Origin: Frankia alni
GTDB taxonomy: Bacteria > Actinomycetota > Actinomycetes > Frankiales > Frankiaceae
Assembly (NCBI GenBank): GCA_026225295.1
Contig: JAMFSN010000029.1
Coordinates: forward strand, 1 to 41,548
DNA length: 41,548 nt
Reading direction: 5' to 3'
The position numbers were made by a program, and so were the translations under genes. The notes beneath the pieces are model-generated. The model searched no databases, was not told the origin of the DNA, and saw only the letters and a program-made list of their open reading frames with translations. Shown piece after piece: positions 25,579-32,441 of this stretch. Numbering within the stretch: the first letter of the stretch is position 1; each line of letters begins with the position of its first letter.

Positions 25579-26409
25579 GTGACGACGAGTCAGGCCCGCC
25601 GCAAGAAGGAGCTCGCCCGGCAACGGGCCCAGCGACTGGCGGAACGCGAGGTCCTCCGGCGCCGCCGCAAGCGGCGGATCATCGCCACGGTCAGCGGGGT
25701 CCTGGTCGTCGTCCTGGCCGGTACCGGCGTGGCCTTCCTGCTGGCCGACACCGGCGGATCGAGCACGCCGGCCAAGGCGACGGCGGCCGCTCCGGCCGTC
25801 AAGAAGGGCACCACCACCAAGGTCGGCACCTGCGTCTACACGGCCGACGGCACCGCGCCGTCCAAGCCGGTGTCGCTGCCGAAGCCGGCCGCCGCGGTCG
25901 CCAAGACCCCGGTCACCGCGACGATCACCACCAACTACGGCATCATGACGGCCACCCTGGACGGCGCGAACGCCCCGTGCACCGTCCACGCCTTCGAGAC
26001 GCTGACGGCGGCGAAGTACTTCGACAACACCGCGTGCCACCGGCAGACGGCCGAGAACATCTACGTGCTGCAGTGCGGCGACCCGACCGGGACGGGCAAC
26101 GGCGGCCCCGGGTTCGACTACGCGAACGAGAACACCAAGAACGCGAAGTACGACCGCGGCGTCATCGCGATGGCCAACACCGGCGCGGCCAACACGAACG
26201 GCAGCCAGTTCTTCCTCATCTACAAGAACCCGAACGCCGACGGCATCAAGGCCCTGGGCACGAACTACACCGTCCTGGGCACGGTCACCAAGGGTCTCGA
26301 CGTGCTCGACAAGATCACCGCCAAGGGCATCACCGGCGGGTCCACGAACGGGGCTCCGGCCAGCAAGCCGAAGATCCTCTCGTTCACGATCACGCCCCGG
26401 TCGACCTGA
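25579..26409 (+). CDS. membrane-anchored cyclophilin PPIase
   Basis: A 276-aa peptidyl-prolyl isomerase. A very basic cytoplasmic head (about 33 residues) precedes one membrane helix (about 35-57, IIATVSGVLVVVLAGTGVAFLL), an Ala/Lys/Pro-rich linker, and a cyclophilin domain from about residue 110 facing outside. Catalytic-site segments are visible: CHRQT (R of the active-site HR), LQCGDPTGTGNGGPGFDY, and GVIAMANTGAANTNGSQFFLIY. Cysteines in the CHRQ and QCGDP positions are typical of actinobacterial extracytoplasmic forms and may pair. It assists folding of exported proteins. The GTG start at 25579 has GGAGG upstream. In M. tuberculosis a ppi gene (ppiB) neighbours rel-apt-secFD, which agrees with this locus. 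Confidence 0.92.
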   Translation: MTTSQARRKKELARQRAQRLAEREVLRRRRKRRIIATVSGVLVVVLAGTGVAFLLADTGGSSTPAKATAAAPAVKKGTTTKVGTCVYTADGTAPSKPVSLPKPAAAVAKTPVTATITTNYGIMTATLDGANAPCTVHAFETLTAAKYFDNTACHRQTAENIYVLQCGDPTGTGNGGPGFDYANENTKNAKYDRGVIAMANTGAANTNGSQFFLIYKNPNADGIKALGTNYTVLGTVTKGLDVLDKITAKGITGGSTNGAPASKPKILSFTITPRST

Positions 26410-26415
26410 TCGCCG

Positions 26416-26447
26416 GCGTCCGGGCCCCGATCGCGGGGTCCGGACGC
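26416..26447. terminator. terminator between cyclophilin and helicase genes
   Basis: A 14-bp stem (26416-26429 with 26434-26447) with one G-U pair and the loop ATCG lies 7 bases after the cyclophilin stop. It could serve both convergent genes; there is no U-tract. Confidence 0.7.
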
Positions 26448-26504
26448 TCGGCGCGGCACGGCTCTGAACGTCGCGTCGCGTCGCGCCGCTGAGAGCGGCC
26501 CGAC

Positions 26505-28328
26505 TCAGAGCAGCGACATGAGGTGGTCGCGGCGGCGGGCCAGGACGTCGACCGGCGCCGCCGCCGACGGCGGGCCGGGGACCGCGCCGCGGATCTTGGC
26601 GTGAACCACCGCGTGCGGGGTCCTGGTGCTGGCCGCGACCCGCCCGACCAGGCTGTTGATCTCGCGGCGGAGCCGGGTCGCCGATTCCCAGGCCGCCTCG
26701 TCCTCGGAAACGCTCGGGCGCGGCACCGAACCCGTCGCGCCGCCCGGGCCCGCGACGCCCGGGCCGTCGACGCCCGGGCCCGCACCGTCGACCGCCCCGG
26801 GCTCCGGAGCCAGCCCGGCCGGACGCCGGGAGCCGGCCACCCGGCGGCGCATCTCGGCGTCGCGCCGGGACAGCAGGTTGGCCGTCTGCTCGGCCGACAG
26901 CAGCCCGGGCAGCCCGAGGTAGTCCTCGTCGTCGGCGGTCGCGACGCCCGGTCCGGACTCCGTGCTTCCGGGCGCGGTGACCGCCGCCGTGACCGCGCGT
27001 CCGCCGTGCAGGATGTGGGCGAACTCGGCCTCGGCGTGCAGCGCCTCCCAGCCCAGCGAGTCGGCCGCGTCGCGCTCGGGCCGCGGCAACGGGTCGAGCT
27101 CCGCGTCGTCGCTGGGCTTGGGCGGCGGGATGACGTGGTTGCGTTCGGTCTCCAGGCTCGCCGCCAGGGCCAGCAGGGGCCGCACGGCCGGCAGGTAGAC
27201 CGTCGCCGACTCGCCCGGGGTGCGGGCCCGCACGACCCGGCCGACCGCCTGGGCGAAGAACAGCGGGGTCCGGTAGGACGTCATCCAGGCCAGGCAGGAC
27301 GCCCGGACGACGTCGACGCCCTCACTGATCATGCGGACGCAGACCGCGATCCGCTGGTTGGACGTCGTGAATTCCTTGATCTTCTCGCTGGCCTTCGGGT
27401 CGTCGGACAGGATCAGGGCCGGCTTTTCGCCGGTCACCCGGGTGACGATCTCCGCGTAGGCGCGGGCCGATTCCTGGTCGGAGGCCAGGACCAGCCCGGC
27501 GGCGTCGGGGACCCCGGCCGCCCGCAGGTGGCTGATCCGGTCGTCCATGGCCGCGATGACGTGCGGGACCCATTCGCCGCTCGGGTCGAGCGCGGTCCGC
27601 CAGGCCGACATCTCGACGTCGCGGGTGTTCTGCTCCGACAGCGACGCCGAGATGACCTCGCCGGCGCTGTTCCGCCAGCGCGTCACCCCGGTGTAGGCGG
27701 CGAACACCACCGGCCGGACCACCCCGTCGGCCAGGGCCTCCCGGTAGCCGTAGGTGTAGTCGGCGTCGCTGGCCAGCCCACCCTCGGAATCGCCGACGTA
27801 ACGGACGAAGGGGATCCGTTCGTCGGCCCGGGTCCGGAACGGGGTGCCGGTCAGGGCGAGCCGGCGGCGGGCGATCTCGAACGCCTCGCCGACCGCCTCC
27901 CCCCACGACAGCCCGTCCCCGGCATGGTGGATCTCGTCGAGCACGACCAGCGTGCGCCGGGCCTCGCAGCGACTGCGGTGCAGCATCGGCTTGGCCGCGA
28001 CCTGCGCGTAGGTCGTCACGTAGCCGTGCATCCCGGGTCGCAGCGGGCCGACCGAGTTCGACAGCGTCGGGTCGAACTCCAGGCCGGCCCGGTGGGCCGC
28101 GTCCGCCCACTGGGTGCGCAGATGATCCGTCGGGCAGACGACGATGACGCGGTCGATCGTGCGGGCCGTCAGCAACTGCTCCGCGACGGTCAGCGCGAAC
28201 GTGGTCTTGCCGGCTCCGGGCGTCGCCGTGACCAGGAAGTCGCGCGAACCGGCCTGCCCGTACGCCGCGATCGCCTCGCGCTGCCAGGCGCGAAGAGGGC
28301 GGGCTTCCACGGTTGCGACTCTAGTCAT
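26505..28328 (-). CDS. SF2 DEAH-type helicase
   Basis: A 607-aa superfamily 2 helicase/translocase. The Q-like N-terminus LRAWQREAI precedes Walker A (ATPGAGKTTFA, residues 35-45), motif II DEIHH at 131-135, motif III LTGTPFR, and the second RecA domain with ILSDDPKASEKIKEF, MISEGVDVVRASCLAW and the motif VI region QAVGRVVRARTPGE. This is the XPB/UvrB-like branch with DNA as probable substrate. Residues about 400-607 are a low-complexity linker and a helical tail with no domain I recognise. The ATG start at 28328 is placed by homology to the LRAWQ start; the frame is open further upstream. It is divergent from the XRE regulator, separated by a 388-base gap with a strong hairpin. It resembles the generic actinobacterial DEAD/DEAH helicases of unknown role. 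Confidence 0.88.
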   Translation of the reverse strand: MTRVATVEARPLRAWQREAIAAYGQAGSRDFLVTATPGAGKTTFALTVAEQLLTARTIDRVIVVCPTDHLRTQWADAAHRAGLEFDPTLSNSVGPLRPGMHGYVTTYAQVAAKPMLHRSRCEARRTLVVLDEIHHAGDGLSWGEAVGEAFEIARRRLALTGTPFRTRADERIPFVRYVGDSEGGLASDADYTYGYREALADGVVRPVVFAAYTGVTRWRNSAGEVISASLSEQNTRDVEMSAWRTALDPSGEWVPHVIAAMDDRISHLRAAGVPDAAGLVLASDQESARAYAEIVTRVTGEKPALILSDDPKASEKIKEFTTSNQRIAVCVRMISEGVDVVRASCLAWMTSYRTPLFFAQAVGRVVRARTPGESATVYLPAVRPLLALAASLETERNHVIPPPKPSDDAELDPLPRPERDAADSLGWEALHAEAEFAHILHGGRAVTAAVTAPGSTESGPGVATADDEDYLGLPGLLSAEQTANLLSRRDAEMRRRVAGSRRPAGLAPEPGAVDGAGPGVDGPGVAGPGGATGSVPRPSVSEDEAAWESATRLRREINSLVGRVAASTRTPHAVVHAKIRGAVPGPPSAAAPVDVLARRRDHLMSLL

Positions 28329-28395
28329 CCGCCGACGCCGGCCTCCGTCGGCGCACGTGGGCCGCCGGCGCCCGCCGCCGGCCGCAGGTTGGCAC

Positions 28396-28427
28396 CCCCA
28401 AGCGGACCGCCGACGGTCCGCTTGGGG
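28396..28427. other. strong hairpin in divergent gap
   Basis: A perfect 14-bp inverted repeat with a CCGA loop (arms 28396-28409 and 28414-28427), extended by three more pairs beyond one bulged C. It lies 68 bases upstream of the helicase start and 290 bases upstream of the XRE start. A second, 7-bp hairpin is at 28491-28510. Both genes are transcribed away from here, so it is not a terminator of either. It may be a leader attenuator of the helicase, the end of an unannotated small RNA, or a protein-binding site. The gap holds no coding sequence I can support. Confidence 0.75.
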
Positions 28428-28629
28428 TGCACCTCGCGTCACGCCGGGTCGGAACCACAAGCGCGGTCCATCTGACTCTCGTGTGGTACCGGCCGGCTTG
28501 GGGGCCGGCCCGGAGGGGTCCGCGGTGGGCGCCCGGAGGGCCTCCGGAGCATTCCCGTTCGGCATATCGCGGGCTGGAGATCATGCTTCCACAGGGAAGG
28601 TGTCTGTCTGTTGTTTTTCTCGGTGCGGA

Positions 28630-28666
28630 CAGTACTGGACGAAAATCCCGTGCAGATGCATATGAT
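28630..28666 (+). promoter_or_regulatory. candidate promoter/operator of the XRE gene
   Basis: TATGAT at 28661-28666 is a near-consensus -10 in the most A/T-rich stretch of the region. The 8-bp perfect palindrome CAGTACTG (28630-28637) lies where the -35 region would be. The predicted transcript would begin about 45 bases before the CTG start. XRE regulators often bind their own promoter; that is inference. Confidence 0.35.
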
Positions 28667-28716
28667 TCCTGTTCAAGATCGACGATTCTGCCGATCGACA
28701 GCTAGAGGAGCAGACG

Positions 28717-30336
28717 CTGACCCCCGTCACCCGCGTCGCCAACGCCCGGCTCCGGGACTGCCGCGAGAACCGCGGCTGGTCCCAGGAGCAGCTCGCGACC
28801 GAGCTGCGCCGGCTCGCCGCGACCCGCAACGGCCGCGAGGTCGGCGTGACCGGGAACATGGTCTGCAAGTGGGAGAAGGGCGACAAGAAGCCGAGTTCCC
28901 GCTACCAGCGGCTGCTGCGGGAACTCTTCGGCCGGTCCTCGACCGAACTGGGCTTCGTGGAGGACGAGGGGTACGGCCGGCCCACCTATCCGGGCGTCGG
29001 CGCGCTGGGATCAGGCCTCGCCGGAGCAGGCGGTCCCGGTATCCCGGGACCGGACCCGCTCGGCCCGGTGGCCAACAGCCCCCTGGGCGGGGGCCCGCTG
29101 GACGCCGACCCGCTGGCTGCCGGCCGGATCGATGCCGGCCGGATCGATGGCGCCCGGATCAGCCCGGCTTCCGCCCTCGCCCGACCGGGTTACGCCCCGC
29201 GCCCCGATCCGGCCTCGGCCGCCGGTGCGAACCTGCCCCGCACGGGGCCGCCGGGCCGCCGGGCCGCCCGCCCGCCGGTCCCCGGCGAGGGGCCGCCTCC
29301 CGGTGACACCGGGCCGCTCGAACGGCGGATGTTTCTCCGGATGGTGGCGACCGGCGGCCTGGGCACACCCCCCGGCCCGGCCGGCAACGGCAGTGCCCCC
29401 TGGGAACGGCTGTCGGCGGCGCTGACCCGCCCCGCGCCCCTGGACGCGGCGCTGGTGAGCGAGCTGTCCCTGCGCACGGCCGGGCTGTACGGCCTCGAAG
29501 AACGGGTCCCGTCCCGGGCGTTGATGCCGCGGGTCTCCGAGCATCTGAGTACCGTCACCCGCCTGCTCGAGACCGCCCCCGCCTCCCCCCACCGCCAACG
29601 GTTGACCTCCGCCGCCGGCGAGACCTCGGCGCTGGCCGGCTGGCTCGCCTACGACCTGGGCGACGTGGCGACCGCCCGGTCCTACTACCGGGTCGCCGCC
29701 CAGGCCGCCGCGGAATCGTCCGACGACGCCCTGGCCGCCTGCGTGCTGGGCTACGAGAGCTATCAGGTCTCGGCGCAGGGTCGGGTGGGCGAGGCCTGCC
29801 AGCTGCTGGCCCGGGCCCGCCGGCACGCGCTGCGGGGGGTCAGCCCGGTGACCCGGTCCTGGCTCGCGGCCCGGGAGGCCGAGGAGCAGGCCACCGGCGG
29901 AAACGTCCGGGCGGCGATGCAGGCCCTGGACACCGCGGAGGCTGCTTACGAGGGCGCGACCCCGAACGCCGACCGGGTCTGGACGGCGTTCTTCGACCGG
30001 TCGCGGCTGGACAGCATGCGCATCTCGACCTTCGTCCGGCTGCGGCAGACGGCCCGGGCCCGGGAGGCGGCGGCCGGGGCGTTGCGCGCGCTCGGTCCCT
30101 CCCCGACCAAGAAGCGCGCCGTGGTGCTGGCCGACGTGGCCGAGGCGCACGCCCAGCAGGGGGAGGTCGAGGAGGCCTGCCGGCTCGGGGTGGATGCCCT
30201 GGCGGTGGTCGCCCAGACCGATTTCTCGCTCGGGCTCGACCGGTTGCGGCGCCTGTCCGGGCATCTGGACCGGTGGCGGGGGCTGAGTACGGTACGGGAC
30301 CTCAACGACCAGATCCGCGCGATCGCCGTCGTCTAG
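28717..30336 (+). CDS. XRE regulator with TPR-like sensor domain (CTG start)
   Basis: A 539-aa regulator. Residues 10-75 form a complete XRE helix-turn-helix: LRDCRENRGWSQEQLATEL, then GVTGNMVCKWEKGDKKPSSRY. A 100-residue Gly/Pro/Ala-rich linker follows. From about residue 240 a helical, TPR-like domain (LAYDLGDVATARSYYRVAAQ, LADVAEAHAQQGEVEEACRLG) is typical of Streptomyces-type regulators that sense a peptide or small ligand. The HTH begins before any ATG, GTG or TTG: the only codon that gives the whole domain is CTG at 28717, which has AGGAG six bases upstream. The first canonical start (GTG 28834) would delete half of the HTH. The 3' end overlaps the convergent MFS gene by 35 bases. Confidence 0.85.
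   Translation: MTPVTRVANARLRDCRENRGWSQEQLATELRRLAATRNGREVGVTGNMVCKWEKGDKKPSSRYQRLLRELFGRSSTELGFVEDEGYGRPTYPGVGALGSGLAGAGGPGIPGPDPLGPVANSPLGGGPLDADPLAAGRIDAGRIDGARISPASALARPGYAPRPDPASAAGANLPRTGPPGRRAARPPVPGEGPPPGDTGPLERRMFLRMVATGGLGTPPGPAGNGSAPWERLSAALTRPAPLDAALVSELSLRTAGLYGLEERVPSRALMPRVSEHLSTVTRLLETAPASPHRQRLTSAAGETSALAGWLAYDLGDVATARSYYRVAAQAAAESSDDALAACVLGYESYQVSAQGRVGEACQLLARARRHALRGVSPVTRSWLAAREAEEQATGGNVRAAMQALDTAEAAYEGATPNADRVWTAFFDRSRLDSMRISTFVRLRQTARAREAAAGALRALGPSPTKKRAVVLADVAEAHAQQGEVEEACRLGVDALAVVAQTDFSLGLDRLRRLSGHLDRWRGLSTVRDLNDQIRAIAVV
29119..29148 (+). repeat. 15-bp tandem repeat in the XRE linker
   Basis: GCCGGCCGGATCGAT occurs twice in tandem (29119-29133, 29134-29148). In frame it encodes AGRID repeated, within the disordered linker between HTH and TPR domains. 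Confidence 0.7.
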
Positions 30337-31519
30337 TCCGAACGCGACGCTTCCGGGTCCCGCCGTACGACCCGCGACCGTCCTGGGTGTGGTGGGTGCG
30401 CCGGCTGCGGTGACGGCCACCGGGTGGCCGCATGGCCAGCGCCGCGAGCAGGTACGCGACGGCCGCCCCGGCGAAGATCGACCCCGGCGCGACCCAGGGG
30501 GCGGCCGTCGCGTAACCGGCGAACGTCAGCGTGGCGACGCCTTCGCGACCGAGGCCGGCCACGGACGTCACCGTGGCCCGGGCCTCGTCGGTGATGAGTT
30601 CCTGCAGGCGGGTGTCGGCGCCCGCGATCGCCCACTGGAAGATCCCGAAGGCGACCGCCACCAGGGCCAGACCGGCCGGCCGGCCGCTCGCCGCGCCGAC
30701 CGCCAGGCAACCGGCGCCAGCGGCCAGGACCGGCGCGGCCCACCGGTCCCCGCGCCCGGCCAGCCAGCCGCCGACCGTCAGGCCGGCCGTCACGACCAGC
30801 ACCGACAGCGGCACCGCGGTCGGGCCCAGCCCGGTCGATCGCGCGAGCAGCGGGACGTACTCCTCGAGGGCGCCCACCCCGGTGATCACCGCGACCAGCA
30901 GCACGGCCCGACCGGCCCGCGGGGTGTGCCGCACCTGACCGAGGCCGACCCGCAGCACGGCCGGGTACGACGGCCGCGGGCTCGCCTGACCGGCGGGGCC
31001 GGTTCCCCGGCCGGCCGCCGCCGAGGCCGGCTCCGGCGGCGGGGCCGACGCGGGGAACGACCAGCCGATGGGCACCCCGAGCAACGCCACCGCGACGCTG
31101 GCCGCGCCCACCGCCCGGTAGCCGCCGACCGCCAGGACCGGCCCGGCCAGCGCCGTGGCGGTCATCACCGCGGCGCCGCTGACCGCCTCCGAACGGCCGA
31201 TCAGCCGCCGGTAGGCGCCCGGCGAGCCGATCCGGGTGAGTTCCGTGTAGACGAGGGCCTGCACACAGCCCGAGCGCAGGGCGTCCCCCGCGCCCCACAG
31301 CACGAACCCGACCGCGAACGCCGGGTAGCAGGGCACCACGGTCCACAGCGCGAAGCACGCCGCGGTGAGCACGGGAGCCAGGGCGAGCAGCCGCCGCCGC
31401 GAGACCCGGTCGGCCCACAGCCCGGTGGGCAGCTCAAGGACGGCCGAGGAAATGGACCAGATGGCGAACAGCGACGAGATCTGCACACCGGACAACCCGG
31501 CCCGCACGAACAGCAGCAC
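30302..31519 (-). CDS. MFS transporter, start uncertain
   Basis: An MFS permease of the 12-helix type, 405 aa from the GTG at 31519. The loop 2-3 motif LWADRVSRRRLLA and the helices ALVAVAFGIFQWAIAGADTRLQEL identify the family. The tail after helix 12 is Arg-rich. The GTG start cuts into helix 1. The frame continues upstream with a good helix-1 sequence (RLYAYTWVEDCVLLYPIYVL) but contains no ATG, GTG or TTG. A CTG at 31570 could start it. An ATG at 31618 is in frame but is followed by TGA at codon 6 (31601-31603). So the gene either uses a rare start or has suffered a point change. Substrate unknown; it neighbours the XRE regulator and may be its target. Confidence 0.75.
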   Translation of the reverse strand: MLLFVRAGLSGVQISSLFAIWSISSAVLELPTGLWADRVSRRRLLALAPVLTAACFALWTVVPCYPAFAVGFVLWGAGDALRSGCVQALVYTELTRIGSPGAYRRLIGRSEAVSGAAVMTATALAGPVLAVGGYRAVGAASVAVALLGVPIGWSFPASAPPPEPASAAAGRGTGPAGQASPRPSYPAVLRVGLGQVRHTPRAGRAVLLVAVITGVGALEEYVPLLARSTGLGPTAVPLSVLVVTAGLTVGGWLAGRGDRWAAPVLAAGAGCLAVGAASGRPAGLALVAVAFGIFQWAIAGADTRLQELITDEARATVTSVAGLGREGVATLTFAGYATAAPWVAPGSIFAGAAVAYLLAALAMRPPGGRHRSRRTHHTQDGRGSYGGTRKRRVRTRRRRSRGSGR

Positions 31520-31782
31520 ATAGATCGGGTAGAGCAGTACGCAGTCTTCGACCCAGGTGTAGGCGTACAGCCGACGCGCGAGGCCGACGTCCCGGGAAGA
31601 TCAATGTCGCCAGGTCATGGTCACACCCTACGGCCGGGTCCGGACCCGGTCCACGTGATTTCCACCGGCCGGAACCCACCTCGTTCGCGCTGATCCGCAC
31701 CGGCCGGGTCCGGGCCCGGGCCCCACCCCGGGCCCGTGGAAATGCGTTGACGCCGCCCGGAGAACCGGTTAGAACCACCCCC

Positions 31783-32409
31783 GTGGACGATCCCGATTCC
31801 GCCCTCCTCCGGGCCCGCTACGACCAGGCCGCCGCCGCGTTCGTCGGCGTCGTGGCGGCCGTCGACCCGGACGCCTGGGAAACGCCCGGGCTCGGCGAAT
31901 GGACCGTGCGCGACCTGGCCGGGCACACCAGCCGTTCGCTGTTGACGGTCGAGCTGTACCTGGCCGCACCGGCGGCGACCGCCGACCTGCCCGACCCGAT
32001 CGCGTACTTCCACGCCATCGGACCGGCCCTGGCCGACGGGGCCGGCGTCACCCAACGGGGTCGGGAAGCCGGGATCGCCCTCGGCGCCGACCCGGCGGCG
32101 GCGGTCGCCGCGCTGGCCGCCCGGGTGCTCGACCTCGTGCGGGCCAGCCCGGACGACGCGATCGCCACCACCCCGTTCGGGGCCATCCGGCTGATCGACT
32201 ACCTGCCGACCCGGACGTTCGAACTCACCATCCACACCCTGGATCTGGTCCGCGCGACCGGCGCCGCGCGTCCGACCGGGCTCGATGAGGCGGTGGCCGG
32301 CTCGTTGCTGCTGGCCGCCCGCCTGGCCTCGACCCAACCGGACGCCGCCGACAAGCTCCTGCTGCTGGCCGGACGGGAGGAACTTCCGAAGAACCTGAGC
32401 GTCATCTAG
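31783..32409 (+). CDS. maleylpyruvate isomerase-family (DinB-like) protein
   Basis: A 208-aa protein of the TIGR03083/TIGR03086 group (mycothiol-dependent maleylpyruvate isomerase N-domain, DinB-like fold). It begins with LRARYDQAAAAFVGVV and the signature TPGLGEWTVRDLAGHTSRS with the metal His. A second His lies in FELTIHTLDLVRATG. These four-helix bundle proteins bind a divalent metal and many act with mycothiol, which Actinobacteria make. The exact reaction is unknown. The GTG at 31783 is my choice because homologues start just before the first helix; a TTG at 31747 would add 12 residues. Neither has a strong ribosome-binding site. It is divergent from the MFS gene (227-base gap with no further gene) and converges on rel. 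Confidence 0.8.
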   Translation: MDDPDSALLRARYDQAAAAFVGVVAAVDPDAWETPGLGEWTVRDLAGHTSRSLLTVELYLAAPAATADLPDPIAYFHAIGPALADGAGVTQRGREAGIALGADPAAAVAALAARVLDLVRASPDDAIATTPFGAIRLIDYLPTRTFELTIHTLDLVRATGAARPTGLDEAVAGSLLLAARLASTQPDAADKLLLLAGREELPKNLSVI

Positions 32410-32441
32410 GAAACCCGCCGGCCCGCGGCGCGACCCCGTGC

